Below, piece after piece: positions 1 through 9,394 of a stretch of 44,652 bases of DNA. The DNA is from JBJFCE01 sp964437825 (GTDB lineage: Bacteria; Bacillota; Clostridia; Lachnospirales; Lachnospiraceae): positions 1 to 44,652 of the forward strand of contig CAYTIH010000017.1 of NCBI GenBank assembly GCA_964437825.1, in the 5' to 3' direction. Each line of letters begins with the position of its first letter. Positions within the stretch are counted from its first letter, which is position 1. The notes beneath the pieces were generated by a model, which worked only from the letters and a program-made list of their open reading frames with translations, ran no database searches and was not told the origin of the DNA. Position numbers and translations under genes: made by a program.

Positions 1-1578
1 TACCTCCGGTACACGCTTCATAGTACCCCCGCATTCGGGACAAGTACAGGTAATTTCATCAATATACGGTCTGTGAAGTTCCACCGTTCGTGCCTTCGGA
101 TTGCCGCTTAATTTCTCCAGTTCCTCCCTGGAACCGATGGACTCCTGATGTCCGCAGCCTTCACATTCCCAGATGTTCAGCGGTGTTCCCCAATAGCGGT
201 TACGGGAAATGCCCCAATCCTGAATATTTTCAAGCCAGTTTCCGAAACGTCCCTCTCCGATAGACTGAGGAATCCAGTTTACCGTTTTATTGTTGCGTAC
301 AAGATCGTCCCTGACTGCAGTCATCTTAATAAACCAGGATTCACGCGCATAATAAATTAAAGGCGTATCACATCTCCAGCAGAAAGGATAATCATGTTCG
401 AATTTAGGTGCAGCGAACAGTTTCCCCTCTTTGTCCAGATCCTTTAATACTTCCGGATCCGCCTTCTTTACAAAGAGTCCTGCATAAGGTGTCTCCTGCG
501 TCATATTTCCCTTGCCGTCCACAAACTGTACAAAAGGAAGGTCATATTTTCTGCCGACTTGGGCATCGTCCTCACCGAATGCCGGAGCAATATGAACAAT
601 ACCGGTACCGTCAGTCATGGTAACATAGGAATCACAGGTTACGAAATGGCCCTTTTTGTGCTGTTTTTCGGCAGCCTCTCCTGCACAACGGAATAAAGGC
701 TCATATTCTTTATATTCCAATTCCCTGCCAAGATAGGTTTCCAAAACCTCATAGGCAGCTGCCCCATCCCCTGCAAGGGATCCAAGCACCTGATCCAGAA
801 GCGCCTGCGCCATATAATAGGTATACCCGTCGGCCGCTTTTACCTTACAATAGGTCTCCTCCGGATTCACGCAGAGCGCCACATTGGATGGCAGAGTCCA
901 TGGCGTTGTGGTCCATGCAAGGAAATAGGCGTCCTCGCCCACTACCTTGAAACGTACGACTGCGGAGCGTTCCTTGACCGCTTTATAGCCCTGCGCTACC
1001 TCATGGGAAGAAAGAGGCGTTCCGCAGCGGGGACAATACGGTACAATCTTAAAACCCTTATATAACAGTCCCTTATCCCAGATCTTTCTCAGCGCCCACC
1101 ACTCGGATTCTATAAAATCATCATGATACGTAACATAGGGATTCTCCATATCAGCCCAGAAGCCGACCGTCTGTGAGAAATCCTCCCACATTCCCTTATA
1201 TTTCCATACGGATTCCTTACATTTACTGATAAAAGGATCCAGTCCGTATTCCTCGATCTGTTCCTTGCCGTCCAGCCCAAGCAGCTTTTCCACTTCCAGC
1301 TCTACCGGAAGGCCATGTGTATCCCACCCTGCTTTTCTGGGAACCATATTGCCCTTCATGGTTCTGTATCTCGGAATCATATCCTTGATAACACGGGTAA
1401 GCACATGTCCGATATGCGGTTTTCCGTTTGCAGTTGGCGGTCCGTCATAAAAAGTGTAGGTCGGTTCGTCCTTTCGAATGTCCATGGATTTCTGGAAAAT
1501 ATCATTTTCCTTCCAGAACTTACATACTTCTTTTTCACGATCAACGAAATTCAAATCTGTTGATACTTTCTGGTACAT
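1..1578 (-). CDS. ileS: Isoleucyl-tRNA synthetase, N-terminal 526 residues (3' end beyond window)
   Basis: Charges tRNA-Ile with isoleucine in the cytoplasm. I translated the minus strand from the ATG at 1578; the frame stays open to base 1, so about half of a roughly 1,040-residue enzyme is seen. The class I HIGH motif is at residues 55-58 (GKPHIGHV), followed by GWDTHGLPVELEVEK. The editing (CP1) domain has the TTTPWTLPSN motif. Near the window edge are Cys pairs (CEGCG and CTCPECGG) and the RVPEV stretch that precedes the catalytic half. The WDTHGLPVE-EVEK form and the Cys pattern fit the eukaryote-like type 2 IleS rather than type 1; this is a judgement from motifs. KMSKS lies outside the window. 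A T-box leader and promoter lie upstream, so expression should follow tRNA-Ile charging. The start has a GGAG Shine-Dalgarno about 7 nt upstream. Confidence 0.97.
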   Translation of the reverse strand, partial: MYQKVSTDLNFVDREKEVCKFWKENDIFQKSMDIRKDEPTYTFYDGPPTANGKPHIGHVLTRVIKDMIPRYRTMKGNMVPRKAGWDTHGLPVELEVEKLLGLDGKEQIEEYGLDPFISKCKESVWKYKGMWEDFSQTVGFWADMENPYVTYHDDFIESEWWALRKIWDKGLLYKGFKIVPYCPRCGTPLSSHEVAQGYKAVKERSAVVRFKVVGEDAYFLAWTTTPWTLPSNVALCVNPEETYCKVKAADGYTYYMAQALLDQVLGSLAGDGAAAYEVLETYLGRELEYKEYEPLFRCAGEAAEKQHKKGHFVTCDSYVTMTDGTGIVHIAPAFGEDDAQVGRKYDLPFVQFVDGKGNMTQETPYAGLFVKKADPEVLKDLDKEGKLFAAPKFEHDYPFCWRCDTPLIYYARESWFIKMTAVRDDLVRNNKTVNWIPQSIGEGRFGNWLENIQDWGISRNRYWGTPLNIWECEGCGHQESIGSREELEKLSGNPKARTVELHRPYIDEITCTCPECGGTMKRVPEV

Positions 1579-1611
1579 GATTTTGCTCCTTTCTGTATAC
1601 AGAGATACTAA

Positions 1612-1912
1612 AAAAGAGCTCCGTCCTGTAATAGGACGAAGCTCCATGTTCGTTTCACCACCTGTTACGACATACGGCTCACATCAATCCGGCAATTTCA
1701 AATTCTCATTGGATTGCCTCCGGAAAAACTCCGGTAATATGAGTTTATATGAGTTCCGGTAACGGCGGATACCGTCAGCATTTACTAAGCATCTGCTGTT
1801 CAAGCTGCGACTCGGAAGTGATTTTCCATAGAATCTTACTCATACCGGTCTTGCACCCTCACCGGCTCGCTTTGATTTTGTGATTCCATGTACTCTCTTC
1901 GTCAGCGTCTTT
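1612..1912 (-). promoter_or_regulatory. T-box riboswitch leader of ileS, Ile (AUC) specifier
   Basis: Reading the minus strand, the leader has a Stem I with the AGAGAGTAC region at about 1889-1900, an apical loop GAGGGTGCAAG closed by CCGGT/ACCGG, and a specifier-loop sequence GGAAAATCACTTCCGAG. The ATC triplet at 1820-1822 matches isoleucine. A variant T-box sequence GGTGGTGAAACG at about 1652-1663 contains UGGU, able to pair with an ACCA tRNA end. It is followed by the terminator at 1616-1644. An extra 8-bp hairpin (1935-1954) sits near the transcript 5' end. The mechanism (uncharged tRNA stabilises an antiterminator) is known for the family. Confidence 0.9.
1616..1644 (-). terminator. Intrinsic terminator of the ileS T-box
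   Basis: The minus-strand transcript forms a 12-bp stem (GAGCTTCGTCCT with AGGACGGAGCTC, one G-U pair) around a 5-nt loop, followed directly by six U. It is the expression platform of the T-box leader and sits about 40 nt before the ileS start codon. Confidence 0.9.
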
Positions 1913-1966
1913 TTCATCTGACAGATTCTTTTATGTGTTCCCCGGCGGGAGCACCTTAACGCGTTC

Positions 1967-1996
1967 ATTATAATGCCCGTGTCTTTCAATTGTCAA
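1967..1996 (-). promoter_or_regulatory. Sigma-A-type promoter for the ileS leader
   Basis: On the minus strand TTGACA (1991-1996) and TATAAT (1967-1972) are separated by 18 bp, both perfect matches to consensus. Transcription would begin near 1960, giving a 5' leader of about 380 nt that contains the T-box. The -35 box lies only 4 bp past the stop codon of the kinase gene, and I see no terminator between them, so kinase transcripts may read into ileS. Confidence 0.85.
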
Positions 1997-1999
1997 GAC

Positions 2000-4900
2000 T
2001 TATGAGAAATCAAATGTATTATATTCTTCACCGGTCTGGTAATCAATCACTTTGATTTCATTATTTCCGTCATAAAGCTCAATGTAGATCAGTCCATTGT
2101 TTACCTCAAAGAAAATGAAGCTGTCCCTGCTGATAACGGTATCGGGAATCGTGGAAACATCCGTCTGAAGATATTCTGCAATATCCAGCTTATGAATCTC
2201 TGTACCGTTATTATCAGAATAGTATAAGGAGCCGTCAGAATAATAAATATCCTGATTCAGGTCAAAGTCATTCAGTCCGCTTGTAATTTCTTCATATGCA
2301 GATCCGTCCTCCGTGGTGATATACATATAACCGTCCGTAGAAGTAAACGCCAGATAAACGGAGCGATCAACAGAAAATGCAGTCAGGCAATCCAGATGCT
2401 CAATATTATAATCGGAAAGATAAAACAGGAATTCCTTATCTGCGCCGTCCAAGCTCATCTTATACATACCGCCGTCATCCAGACACTCAAAATATACATA
2501 ATCATCCAGTATATAGTAGTAATTCAGAGAAGCATTATCGATCTTCTTTACTGCTTCGGTATTCGGATCATAGGAATATAATTCATAATAATCATCATAA
2601 TTGTCAAAGTAGATCAGACCATTATAATATGAGAAAGCGCAAACCTGTGTACCGTCAAGTAAAAGCTCCGGTGTAGATCCCTCCGCTAACAGCTGCCTCC
2701 AGAAAGCAAAGGTTTCGGTATCACTGTCATACGTTGAATAGTATACCTCATTTCCGATTACGGTAAAATATCTGACCTTCTTATCGGTTACTAATGCATA
2801 ATATTTTTCCGTATCCGTGTAAATCAGCGTATTATCTTCCCACTGATTATTCTTTAACAGAAGATAGGACATGCTGCTGTCCGTATAGCCCGTGAAAGCC
2901 GCACGGTAATCCGCACCGGCATTTTCGGATGCGGAGGTTACATTGTCCAGATCCGGCGTTTCATAATAATTAATATCAATCAGATTCTCTGCGTTAACAG
3001 TACCGCCTTCATAATCCACACTGTAATACTCATTGTAATCTGCAAAATAGAACAACTCATCTTCAATTGTCGTCATATACAGATATTCGTTATTGAAATC
3101 GCTGTCATATACAGTATCCTGACCGCCAATAACAGAATGCCAAACCCAATCCCCGTCACAATAGAGCAGGGCATCTCCGGCAAACACAAGCGGAAAATAA
3201 GTGGACAGTTCAGCATCCGCTACCTTTTCCACAGCTCCGGAAGCAACATCATAGGCATAAATAACTCCATACCCTACGGAATAAATCTTGCCTCCATGAT
3301 AATACACACCATTGATATATGCATTATCATACTTGGAAGCCTCTGCCGCAACCTCAACTCCGCTTCCGTCGGAATTCATTTTCTTCAGGTTGCCGTCACC
3401 GTCAACATAATAGACAGCGCCATTTACATATTCGAAATCCGCACTTCCATGCTGTAAGAACTGGCATGTGACATCGTATTCAATCAGCTGGCTGTTGCTT
3501 CCATCCAGATCACACATATACAGTTCGCCATAGCTGTCATATATATCGTCAAGTACAATATAGAAAATCCTGTCATCGACAATTGCAAACGAAGTAATAT
3601 CTTCCGGTACTATGATAGGAATATCATCGCCGGTCTCAAGGCTTGTGCGGACCAGGCCGGTCTCGCCGCATGCCATGTAAAGGTAATCCTGATACACTGC
3701 CATGGATTTCACTTCGATTCCGCTGTTCAGTGCTGCAAGCCAGAACATACCATCATAAGTGCCGTCGGACTGTCTTGCCACCGCGCAGATACCATACTCT
3801 GTTTTTAAGATGACATGATCGCTGTAGAAAGTACCGAGTCCGTTTCCTCTGATCACGGCGGAAGAATCACCGGTAAACTCAGAATCACCAATGACCGGTG
3901 CCTGCGTCGGCTCCTCCGGTTCCTCTGTAGGGTCGGGTTCTGCGGTTACCTCCGCAGGGATTTCCGTTACCATAGTATCATTCACAGGCTCGTTGTCGTC
4001 TTTTTTATTGAGTACCCAAGCAACAACAATTCCAACAATTGCTATGATAATAACCGCAATCACACCGATGATAACGCCCAGCTTAACCTTATTTTTCTTC
4101 TGCGTATTCTGATCCGGCATCTGTCCGCCGTATGCATACTGCGGACCCGCAAAATTATTCCCGTTCATGGTAAACGGATCATTCGAAGCGCCGTTCCCAT
4201 TCATGGTATACGGGCCGTTTTGCGTAAACGGACCGTTCTGCTGTGTATTCTGTGTAAACGGGTCGTTCATCTGCAAATTCTGTGTTACGTTTTGTGTAAA
4301 CGGATCGTTTTGCTGCATATTGGGCGTTCCGTTCATGGTGTACGGGCCTGCCTGCGGACCGTTTTGCGTAAACGAATCGTTTTTCTGCAAATTCGGCGCT
4401 CCGTTCATGGTATACTGACCTGCCTGCGGGTTGGGCTGCGCATTCGGCGCTCCGTTCATGGTGTACGGGCCTGCCTGCGGACCGTTTTGCACAAACGGAT
4501 TTCCGTTTGGCTGCGGCTGCTGTGGATTTTGCATATTCGCCTGATTGACAGGCATCCCTGTTGCAGGATCATACTGCACGCCGTTTGGCTGTCCGCCAAA
4601 TTGATTATCCTGTTGATTCATTCTACCTCCCCATGCAGAACTCGTCTGATTTGCTATCATATTTCCTGTCATAGCAACGGTTCTGCCATCGTTTGTATCA
4701 TTTAAACCTGAGTTTTGATTCAGGTAAAATGCCCTGTAAAAATCTTCCAGAGAATGATATCTTTCCTCCGCATACAGCGCCATTCCCTTCATAAGAGCCC
4801 CCTCCTGCCACGGCGGCAGTAAAACACCAAGCCTGCTTGGCGGGACCAGCGTATCATTCCTCATACGCTCCATTGCCTCTACCGGAGTCGTGCCGGTCAG

Positions 4901-5698
4901 GCATTTGTAAATCGTTCCGCAAATCGCATACAGATCCGTCCAAGGTCCTTGCTTTCCGTGGGTTCGATACTGCTCCTCCGGTGCATATCCGGGCTTTAAC
5001 ATAACAGAGAGACTCTTATCCGCCTCCGGTCCTGCAACCTCCCTTGCGGCGCCGAAATCAAGCAGCTTCATATCCCCGTTGTTTAAGATCATAATATTGT
5101 CGGGACTGATATCACGATGAATTAATCCCTGCTTATGTACCTCCTCCAGAGAACGAATCACCGGCTCCATCATATCCAGTACACGCTTTAAGGGGAGCCT
5201 GCCGCCGACACTTCTCAGATAATGCTTCAGCGTGTTTCCCTCCAGATATTCCATGATAATATAAGAGGTATTATTCGCTTCAAAAAAGTCTCTGACAGAA
5301 ACGATCCCGGGCAGATTGGAAAATTTTGCAAGCGCCCTCGCTTCTCGAATAAACTTGTCTTTTCCCGTCTGATAAAATTCCGCGCTCTTTCCTGTAAAAG
5401 CGGTTACCGTATCCCCGTTTTGTACCTCTCTGGTAGCATAGCCCGCCGGATAATATTCCTTAATGGCAATTTTCATCTCCAGAGTCAGGTCATATCCCAA
5501 ATAAGTAATCCCAAAACCGCCTTCTCCAAGTACTTTTCCGATGACGTATTTTCCGTTTAATACCGTATGTGGTCTCAGTCTGTGAGCCTGTCCCTCCGAC
5601 ACTGCATCAAATTGGTATCCGCAATGGGGACATGTTTGTATATGTTCTTCCGATGTCAGTTCCTTCATACATCCCGGACAAAGTTTATTCGGGTCCAT
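2000..5698 (-). CDS. Membrane Ser/Thr protein kinase with N-terminal zinc ribbon and C-terminal extracellular sensor
   Basis: A 1,232-residue Hanks-type kinase. Residues 7-26 hold a zinc ribbon (C7, C10, C23, C26). The kinase domain spans about 50-320: glycine loop GEGGFG (58-63), ATP-binding K80, catalytic HRDISPDN (194-201), DFG (214-216) and an APE motif near 239. All key residues are present, so it should be active. Next comes an Asn/Gln/Pro/Gly-rich linker with repeated GPYTMNG and NDPFTQN units, a single membrane span near 538-563, an acidic Pro/Glu stretch, and about 650 Tyr/Asp-rich residues with repeating YYxDG-like strands, as in DUF5050-type beta-propellers. The kinase would be cytoplasmic and the propeller outside. 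The start has GGAGG 9 nt upstream. No phosphatase or FHA partner is adjacent, and the ligand and substrates cannot be told from sequence. Confidence 0.9.
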   Translation of the reverse strand: MDPNKLCPGCMKELTSEEHIQTCPHCGYQFDAVSEGQAHRLRPHTVLNGKYVIGKVLGEGGFGITYLGYDLTLEMKIAIKEYYPAGYATREVQNGDTVTAFTGKSAEFYQTGKDKFIREARALAKFSNLPGIVSVRDFFEANNTSYIIMEYLEGNTLKHYLRSVGGRLPLKRVLDMMEPVIRSLEEVHKQGLIHRDISPDNIMILNNGDMKLLDFGAAREVAGPEADKSLSVMLKPGYAPEEQYRTHGKQGPWTDLYAICGTIYKCLTGTTPVEAMERMRNDTLVPPSRLGVLLPPWQEGALMKGMALYAEERYHSLEDFYRAFYLNQNSGLNDTNDGRTVAMTGNMIANQTSSAWGGRMNQQDNQFGGQPNGVQYDPATGMPVNQANMQNPQQPQPNGNPFVQNGPQAGPYTMNGAPNAQPNPQAGQYTMNGAPNLQKNDSFTQNGPQAGPYTMNGTPNMQQNDPFTQNVTQNLQMNDPFTQNTQQNGPFTQNGPYTMNGNGASNDPFTMNGNNFAGPQYAYGGQMPDQNTQKKNKVKLGVIIGVIAVIIIAIVGIVVAWVLNKKDDNEPVNDTMVTEIPAEVTAEPDPTEEPEEPTQAPVIGDSEFTGDSSAVIRGNGLGTFYSDHVILKTEYGICAVARQSDGTYDGMFWLAALNSGIEVKSMAVYQDYLYMACGETGLVRTSLETGDDIPIIVPEDITSFAIVDDRIFYIVLDDIYDSYGELYMCDLDGSNSQLIEYDVTCQFLQHGSADFEYVNGAVYYVDGDGNLKKMNSDGSGVEVAAEASKYDNAYINGVYYHGGKIYSVGYGVIYAYDVASGAVEKVADAELSTYFPLVFAGDALLYCDGDWVWHSVIGGQDTVYDSDFNNEYLYMTTIEDELFYFADYNEYYSVDYEGGTVNAENLIDINYYETPDLDNVTSASENAGADYRAAFTGYTDSSMSYLLLKNNQWEDNTLIYTDTEKYYALVTDKKVRYFTVIGNEVYYSTYDSDTETFAFWRQLLAEGSTPELLLDGTQVCAFSYYNGLIYFDNYDDYYELYSYDPNTEAVKKIDNASLNYYYILDDYVYFECLDDGGMYKMSLDGADKEFLFYLSDYNIEHLDCLTAFSVDRSVYLAFTSTDGYMYITTEDGSAYEEITSGLNDFDLNQDIYYSDGSLYYSDNNGTEIHKLDIAEYLQTDVSTIPDTVISRDSFIFFEVNNGLIYIELYDGNNEIKVIDYQTGEEYNTFDFS
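4150..4510 (-). repeat. Degenerate repeats encoding the N/Q/P/G-rich kinase linker
   Basis: Within the kinase gene, about 360 bp encode imperfect direct repeats with peptide cores GPQAGPYTMNGAPN and NDPFTQN. GPYTMNG-like units occur about five times and NDxFTQN-like units about four times. The linker lies between kinase and membrane span and is probably disordered. Slipped-strand length variation between strains would be expected (inference). Confidence 0.8.
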
Positions 5699-5726
5699 AA
5701 CGATCTTCCTCCGCCTGTTGCACGCA

Positions 5727-5766
5727 ATTATAATAATATTGTAGCATAATTCTTCTTTTTTACCAT
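5727..5766 (-). promoter_or_regulatory. Possible promoter for the kinase gene (weak)
   Basis: The 100-bp gap upstream of the kinase has two -10-like hexamers on the minus strand: TATAAT at 5727-5732 and TACAAT at 5738-5743. Neither has a good -35 match; the best for the second is ATGGTA at 17 bp. I see no terminator after the upstream ABC gene, so read-through is possible. Confidence 0.35.
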
Positions 5767-5798
5767 CCCCAGATTTTTTATTTCACATAATATTTTTC

Positions 5799-7559
5799 TC
5801 ACTGATACCACTTTCTCTGTGTATCAAACATCTTGGCATACACGCCGTTTCGCCGCATCAAATCCTGATGGGTTCCGTCCTCTGTAATTTTTCCGTCATC
5901 CATAACCAGAATCCTGTCCGCCATACGGGCAAATCCCAACCTGTGAGAGGTAAACAGCACTGTACGTCTGCCTGCCAGTTCAAAAATCAATTTGTAAACA
6001 TCAATCTCGGCAAGGGGATCGAGATATGCTGCCGGTTCATCCAGAATCCATAAGTCGGCTTTTTCATTTGCCAGCAAACGTCCTACTGCCAGACGCTGCC
6101 ACTGACCTTTCGACAATTCCGTACCGTTATCCAGCTGCCCCAGCTTTGTGTGAATCCCCTGCTCCAAAGTCAGGACATACTCATATAACCCTACCTGCTT
6201 CAGGATTTCTTCAATCCGCTCATCGGACAATTCCTTTCCACCGCATCCAAGCTCAATGTTTTCCCTGATCGTCAGCTCATATTCTATAAAGTCCTGCAGC
6301 ACCGCCACACATACCGCTTCTCCCCTTTGGCACATCCCCTGATAAGATGTAAGCAGCCCCATAATAATCGACATCAGAGTCGTTTTCCCGCATCCGTTTT
6401 CCCCTACAATGGCAACCTTTTCACCCTGCATGATCTTCAATTCCACGCCCTTTAAAGCCGGCTTTTCTGCCTGCGGATACTGATACTGCAGATTTTTGAT
6501 TAAAATCAGTTCCCGCCCCTGATGCTTTACAGCTGCCGATTCCACGTACCTTCCATCCTCTTCAAATTCCAACACTTCATAATAGTCGGAAACAATTCTG
6601 ATGAATTCGTTATTATTCAGCAAAAATAAGGTAAACGTCTTTAAATTATCAAACATACTGCCAAGCAGGGCAATCACCATTGTAAAATAGCCAAGCTCAC
6701 AGGAGCCTTGCACAACGTTCTTTCCCAACGTAACGGCCACATAAAAAAACGCAGCAACAAACAAAATATTTCCTGCAAGCTCCGTAAGCTCTGTAATCGC
6801 ATTCAGCTTCAGATAACTGCGCCGTTCTTCCTGATTATAATCATAAAACCTTTTTGCAAAGTAAGGATAGGAGCCCTGCGCCTGAATATTCTGCTGATTC
6901 ACACGGGCACTGAAAATCTCCTTAAAATAAGAGTTACGGCGTGTTTTCGGATGCACATGCTTTCTCCAATAATCAAGCTGCTTGTCAGAAACCCTTCCGC
7001 TCAGAAATGCACATATAAAAATCGAAGCAACCAGCATTACATTGAATAACGCCCCCAAGCCGGACAACAGGACACTGGAAACGATCAGCAAAAAAACCGT
7101 TCTGATTATTTTCATAGAACCATATACGGCATTGGTATACTGCTCTACAGCTTTTCCTGCAATATTGATTTTCTCAAAGGTTTCCTGCCGTTCAAAATAT
7201 TCATAAGAAATAACAGAAAGCTTTCCGGCAAGGCGCTCCTTAATCTTTGCATTGACCGCATCATCATATTTTTCCGAGACGACAAAAAATACACTATCCG
7301 CCAGTTTAAAAAGCAGAAGCGCCCCTAAAAACAGCAGGCTTCCGTAAATCAGACTTGTACTTTTCTTCTGTCCTGCCAAAACATTTGTCGCTTCATTTGT
7401 TACAAACTCCAGAAATTTAAGCTCCGTAAAGGAAGCCGCTACAGAAACATTGTATAACAAAATAATCACCATCGTCTTTAACCGATGCTGCTGAAACAAA
7501 TCACAAAGGACCTTCCACTCTACCCGGAAGAATTCAGTTAAGGTTACCTTTTCCTTCAC
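5799..7559 (-). CDS. ABC exporter half-transporter (membrane domain plus ATPase), subunit 2
   Basis: A 586-residue half-transporter: about 320 residues with five or six membrane helices, then an ATP-binding domain. Walker A GENGCGKTT is at 386-394, the signature LSKGQ at 482-486 (departing from LSGGQ), and Walker B LWILDEP at 503-509 with the catalytic Glu present. The switch His lies in TSHRLG near 540. Its ATG overlaps the stop of the preceding ABC gene by 4 bp, so the two are translationally coupled and should form a heterodimer. There is no peptidase domain, so no evidence of leader-peptide processing. The substrate is unknown. No bacteriocin precursor or immunity gene is visible nearby. 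Confidence 0.9.
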   Translation of the reverse strand: MKEKVTLTEFFRVEWKVLCDLFQQHRLKTMVIILLYNVSVAASFTELKFLEFVTNEATNVLAGQKKSTSLIYGSLLFLGALLLFKLADSVFFVVSEKYDDAVNAKIKERLAGKLSVISYEYFERQETFEKINIAGKAVEQYTNAVYGSMKIIRTVFLLIVSSVLLSGLGALFNVMLVASIFICAFLSGRVSDKQLDYWRKHVHPKTRRNSYFKEIFSARVNQQNIQAQGSYPYFAKRFYDYNQEERRSYLKLNAITELTELAGNILFVAAFFYVAVTLGKNVVQGSCELGYFTMVIALLGSMFDNLKTFTLFLLNNNEFIRIVSDYYEVLEFEEDGRYVESAAVKHQGRELILIKNLQYQYPQAEKPALKGVELKIMQGEKVAIVGENGCGKTTLMSIIMGLLTSYQGMCQRGEAVCVAVLQDFIEYELTIRENIELGCGGKELSDERIEEILKQVGLYEYVLTLEQGIHTKLGQLDNGTELSKGQWQRLAVGRLLANEKADLWILDEPAAYLDPLAEIDVYKLIFELAGRRTVLFTSHRLGFARMADRILVMDDGKITEDGTHQDLMRRNGVYAKMFDTQRKWYQ

Positions 7560-9394
7560 GCCCTTTCCCCCTCTCCATTCCGGTACAGTTCCTTTTGCTT
7601 TTCAAAGAATTCCGAATAATATCCTTTTTTCAAAAGGAGCTCCTCATGACTCCCTTCCTCCACAATCTTACCGTTCTTCATCATGATAATCCGGTCGGCA
7701 AGACGGGCAAATGCAATCCGATGCGATATCAAAATGGCTGTTTTCCCCTGTAATTGATCCCTTATGTTCTCCAGAAATGCATTCTCCCGAAGCGGATCGA
7801 TAGAAGCGCTCGGTTCATCAAGCAGCAATATCTCCGGCTCTCCCATATAAGCGGATGCCAAAATCACTCGCTGCCATTCTCCCCCGGACAAATTGATCCC
7901 CGTATCTTCATATTCCTTTCCAAGAATCGTGCTTTCTCCCTGTTGATACTGCGAAATCAGCTTGTCCAATTCCGCTTTCCGATAAGCATCCTGACGCTTT
8001 TTCTCATCCTCCATCCACTCGATCCGTCCGATTCCCACATGATCCTTCATCGGAATCGAAAACTTGGAATATTCCTGCGGCAAATTCCCAAAATAAAGAA
8101 ATATTTCGCTTTCGTCAACCGGTTTCCCATTCATTAAAATTCTGCCTTCCTGAGGCTTCAGACTGCCGTTCATCAATTTGGAAAGGGTGGTCTTTCCGCT
8201 TCCGTTATAGCCCAGAATACTGACGATTTCTCCCCGCCTTATCATCAACGACACATGATCTACGGCTTTTCTTTCCCCATTCGGATATGTATAGGAAACA
8301 TCCCGCAATGCAAGCGCCGAGAAGCTTCCATAAGCCAATTTTCTTTCCGGTATCCGATCCTTCTTCAGTTCCCGAATATCTGTGTCCGTAATCGGATGTA
8401 TAAAATCATAATAGTCCTGTAAATATTTTGTGTCTTTATAGGTTCCCTGCACAATATTATATGCCAGACTGTTCATTTGATCCCCGCAGGACTTTACCAG
8501 CCCGAACAGCATGATAAAGGTACCAATATCATACCTTGCTTTCATAACTCCTGCAAACAACAGCAGCACGGCCGGTATCCGAACATAAAGCAGAAATCTT
8601 GCCTGTCGATTCCATAATTTTGTCCGTCTCACATTCATATCAAGGCGCTCTTTTCGTAAAGCCTGATAAACCTTTTGCCACTTATCCATCAAATATCCTG
8701 ACAATTGATAGATCCGAATTTCCTTTGCTGCCCCGCGCCCTGTGAGCAGCCCGTTAAAATAACTTTCCTTCCTCTGGCTTCTGATCTGCTTTTTATCAAG
8801 CTCGTATTCACATTTAGAGATATAACGGTTCAGCCAAAAAGAAAGCAGGGCAATCACACATGCATACGGAATCAAAAAGGGCTCATAAATTGCAAATAGC
8901 ACCAGCATTCCAACGACATACCCGATGTTGGAAAACAACAAGCCGCAAATACATCCGATATAGGAGCTGATATTACCAATATGCTGGCTGACCAGCGTAA
9001 AGCGATCCATAAAGTCTGTTTTAAAAAAATACTCCTGAGGCAGCTTGCTGCACTTCCACATGAACACTCTTCTAAAAAATCCATCCACCTGAAACCGAAA
9101 AAAATTATTTCCGTATGCCCCTATAAATCCGCTGGTTTTTTCTACAAAATAAAATGCAAGATATACTACAACCGCCCCGATAAATGTGCGACTGAGTATC
9201 CCTGTCTGCATATCCTTCGTCAGTTGATTGATCAGCTCTTTATTGGCAACCGATACGAGTAACTGAAGCAGCGTAGTCAACAGCAATATAAAAATATATA
9301 CCATTACATAAGGAAAACAATTCTGCAAAGTTTTCCTGAGTACCCATCTTGTTTTCACTGCATTTTTTGCGGGAATTTCTTTATCCTCTTTCAT
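7556..9394 (-). CDS. ABC exporter half-transporter (membrane domain plus ATPase), subunit 1
   Basis: First gene of the ABC pair, 612 residues. Membrane helices occupy about 25-310, with long cytoplasmic loops. The ATPase domain has Walker A GYNGSGKTT (395-403), a consensus signature LSGGE (502-506), Walker B ILLLDEP (522-528) and an SHR switch histidine near 560. With the downstream gene it makes a heterodimeric exporter in which this signature is canonical and the partner's is not, so the two ATP sites may be unequal (inference). AGGAG stands 6 nt before the ATG. A TATAAT lies at 9431-9436 on the minus strand, without a convincing -35. Possible substrates include peptides, lipids or drugs; nothing in the sequence decides. 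Confidence 0.9.
   Translation of the reverse strand: MKEDKEIPAKNAVKTRWVLRKTLQNCFPYVMVYIFILLLTTLLQLLVSVANKELINQLTKDMQTGILSRTFIGAVVVYLAFYFVEKTSGFIGAYGNNFFRFQVDGFFRRVFMWKCSKLPQEYFFKTDFMDRFTLVSQHIGNISSYIGCICGLLFSNIGYVVGMLVLFAIYEPFLIPYACVIALLSFWLNRYISKCEYELDKKQIRSQRKESYFNGLLTGRGAAKEIRIYQLSGYLMDKWQKVYQALRKERLDMNVRRTKLWNRQARFLLYVRIPAVLLLFAGVMKARYDIGTFIMLFGLVKSCGDQMNSLAYNIVQGTYKDTKYLQDYYDFIHPITDTDIRELKKDRIPERKLAYGSFSALALRDVSYTYPNGERKAVDHVSLMIRRGEIVSILGYNGSGKTTLSKLMNGSLKPQEGRILMNGKPVDESEIFLYFGNLPQEYSKFSIPMKDHVGIGRIEWMEDEKKRQDAYRKAELDKLISQYQQGESTILGKEYEDTGINLSGGEWQRVILASAYMGEPEILLLDEPSASIDPLRENAFLENIRDQLQGKTAILISHRIAFARLADRIIMMKNGKIVEEGSHEELLLKKGYYSEFFEKQKELYRNGEGERA

Noticed and set aside
3815..4705. 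296-codon open frame on the plus strand opposite the kinase linker
   Set aside because: It is a low-complexity shadow of the kinase gene with no ribosome site or homology; kinase motifs on the other strand are clear.
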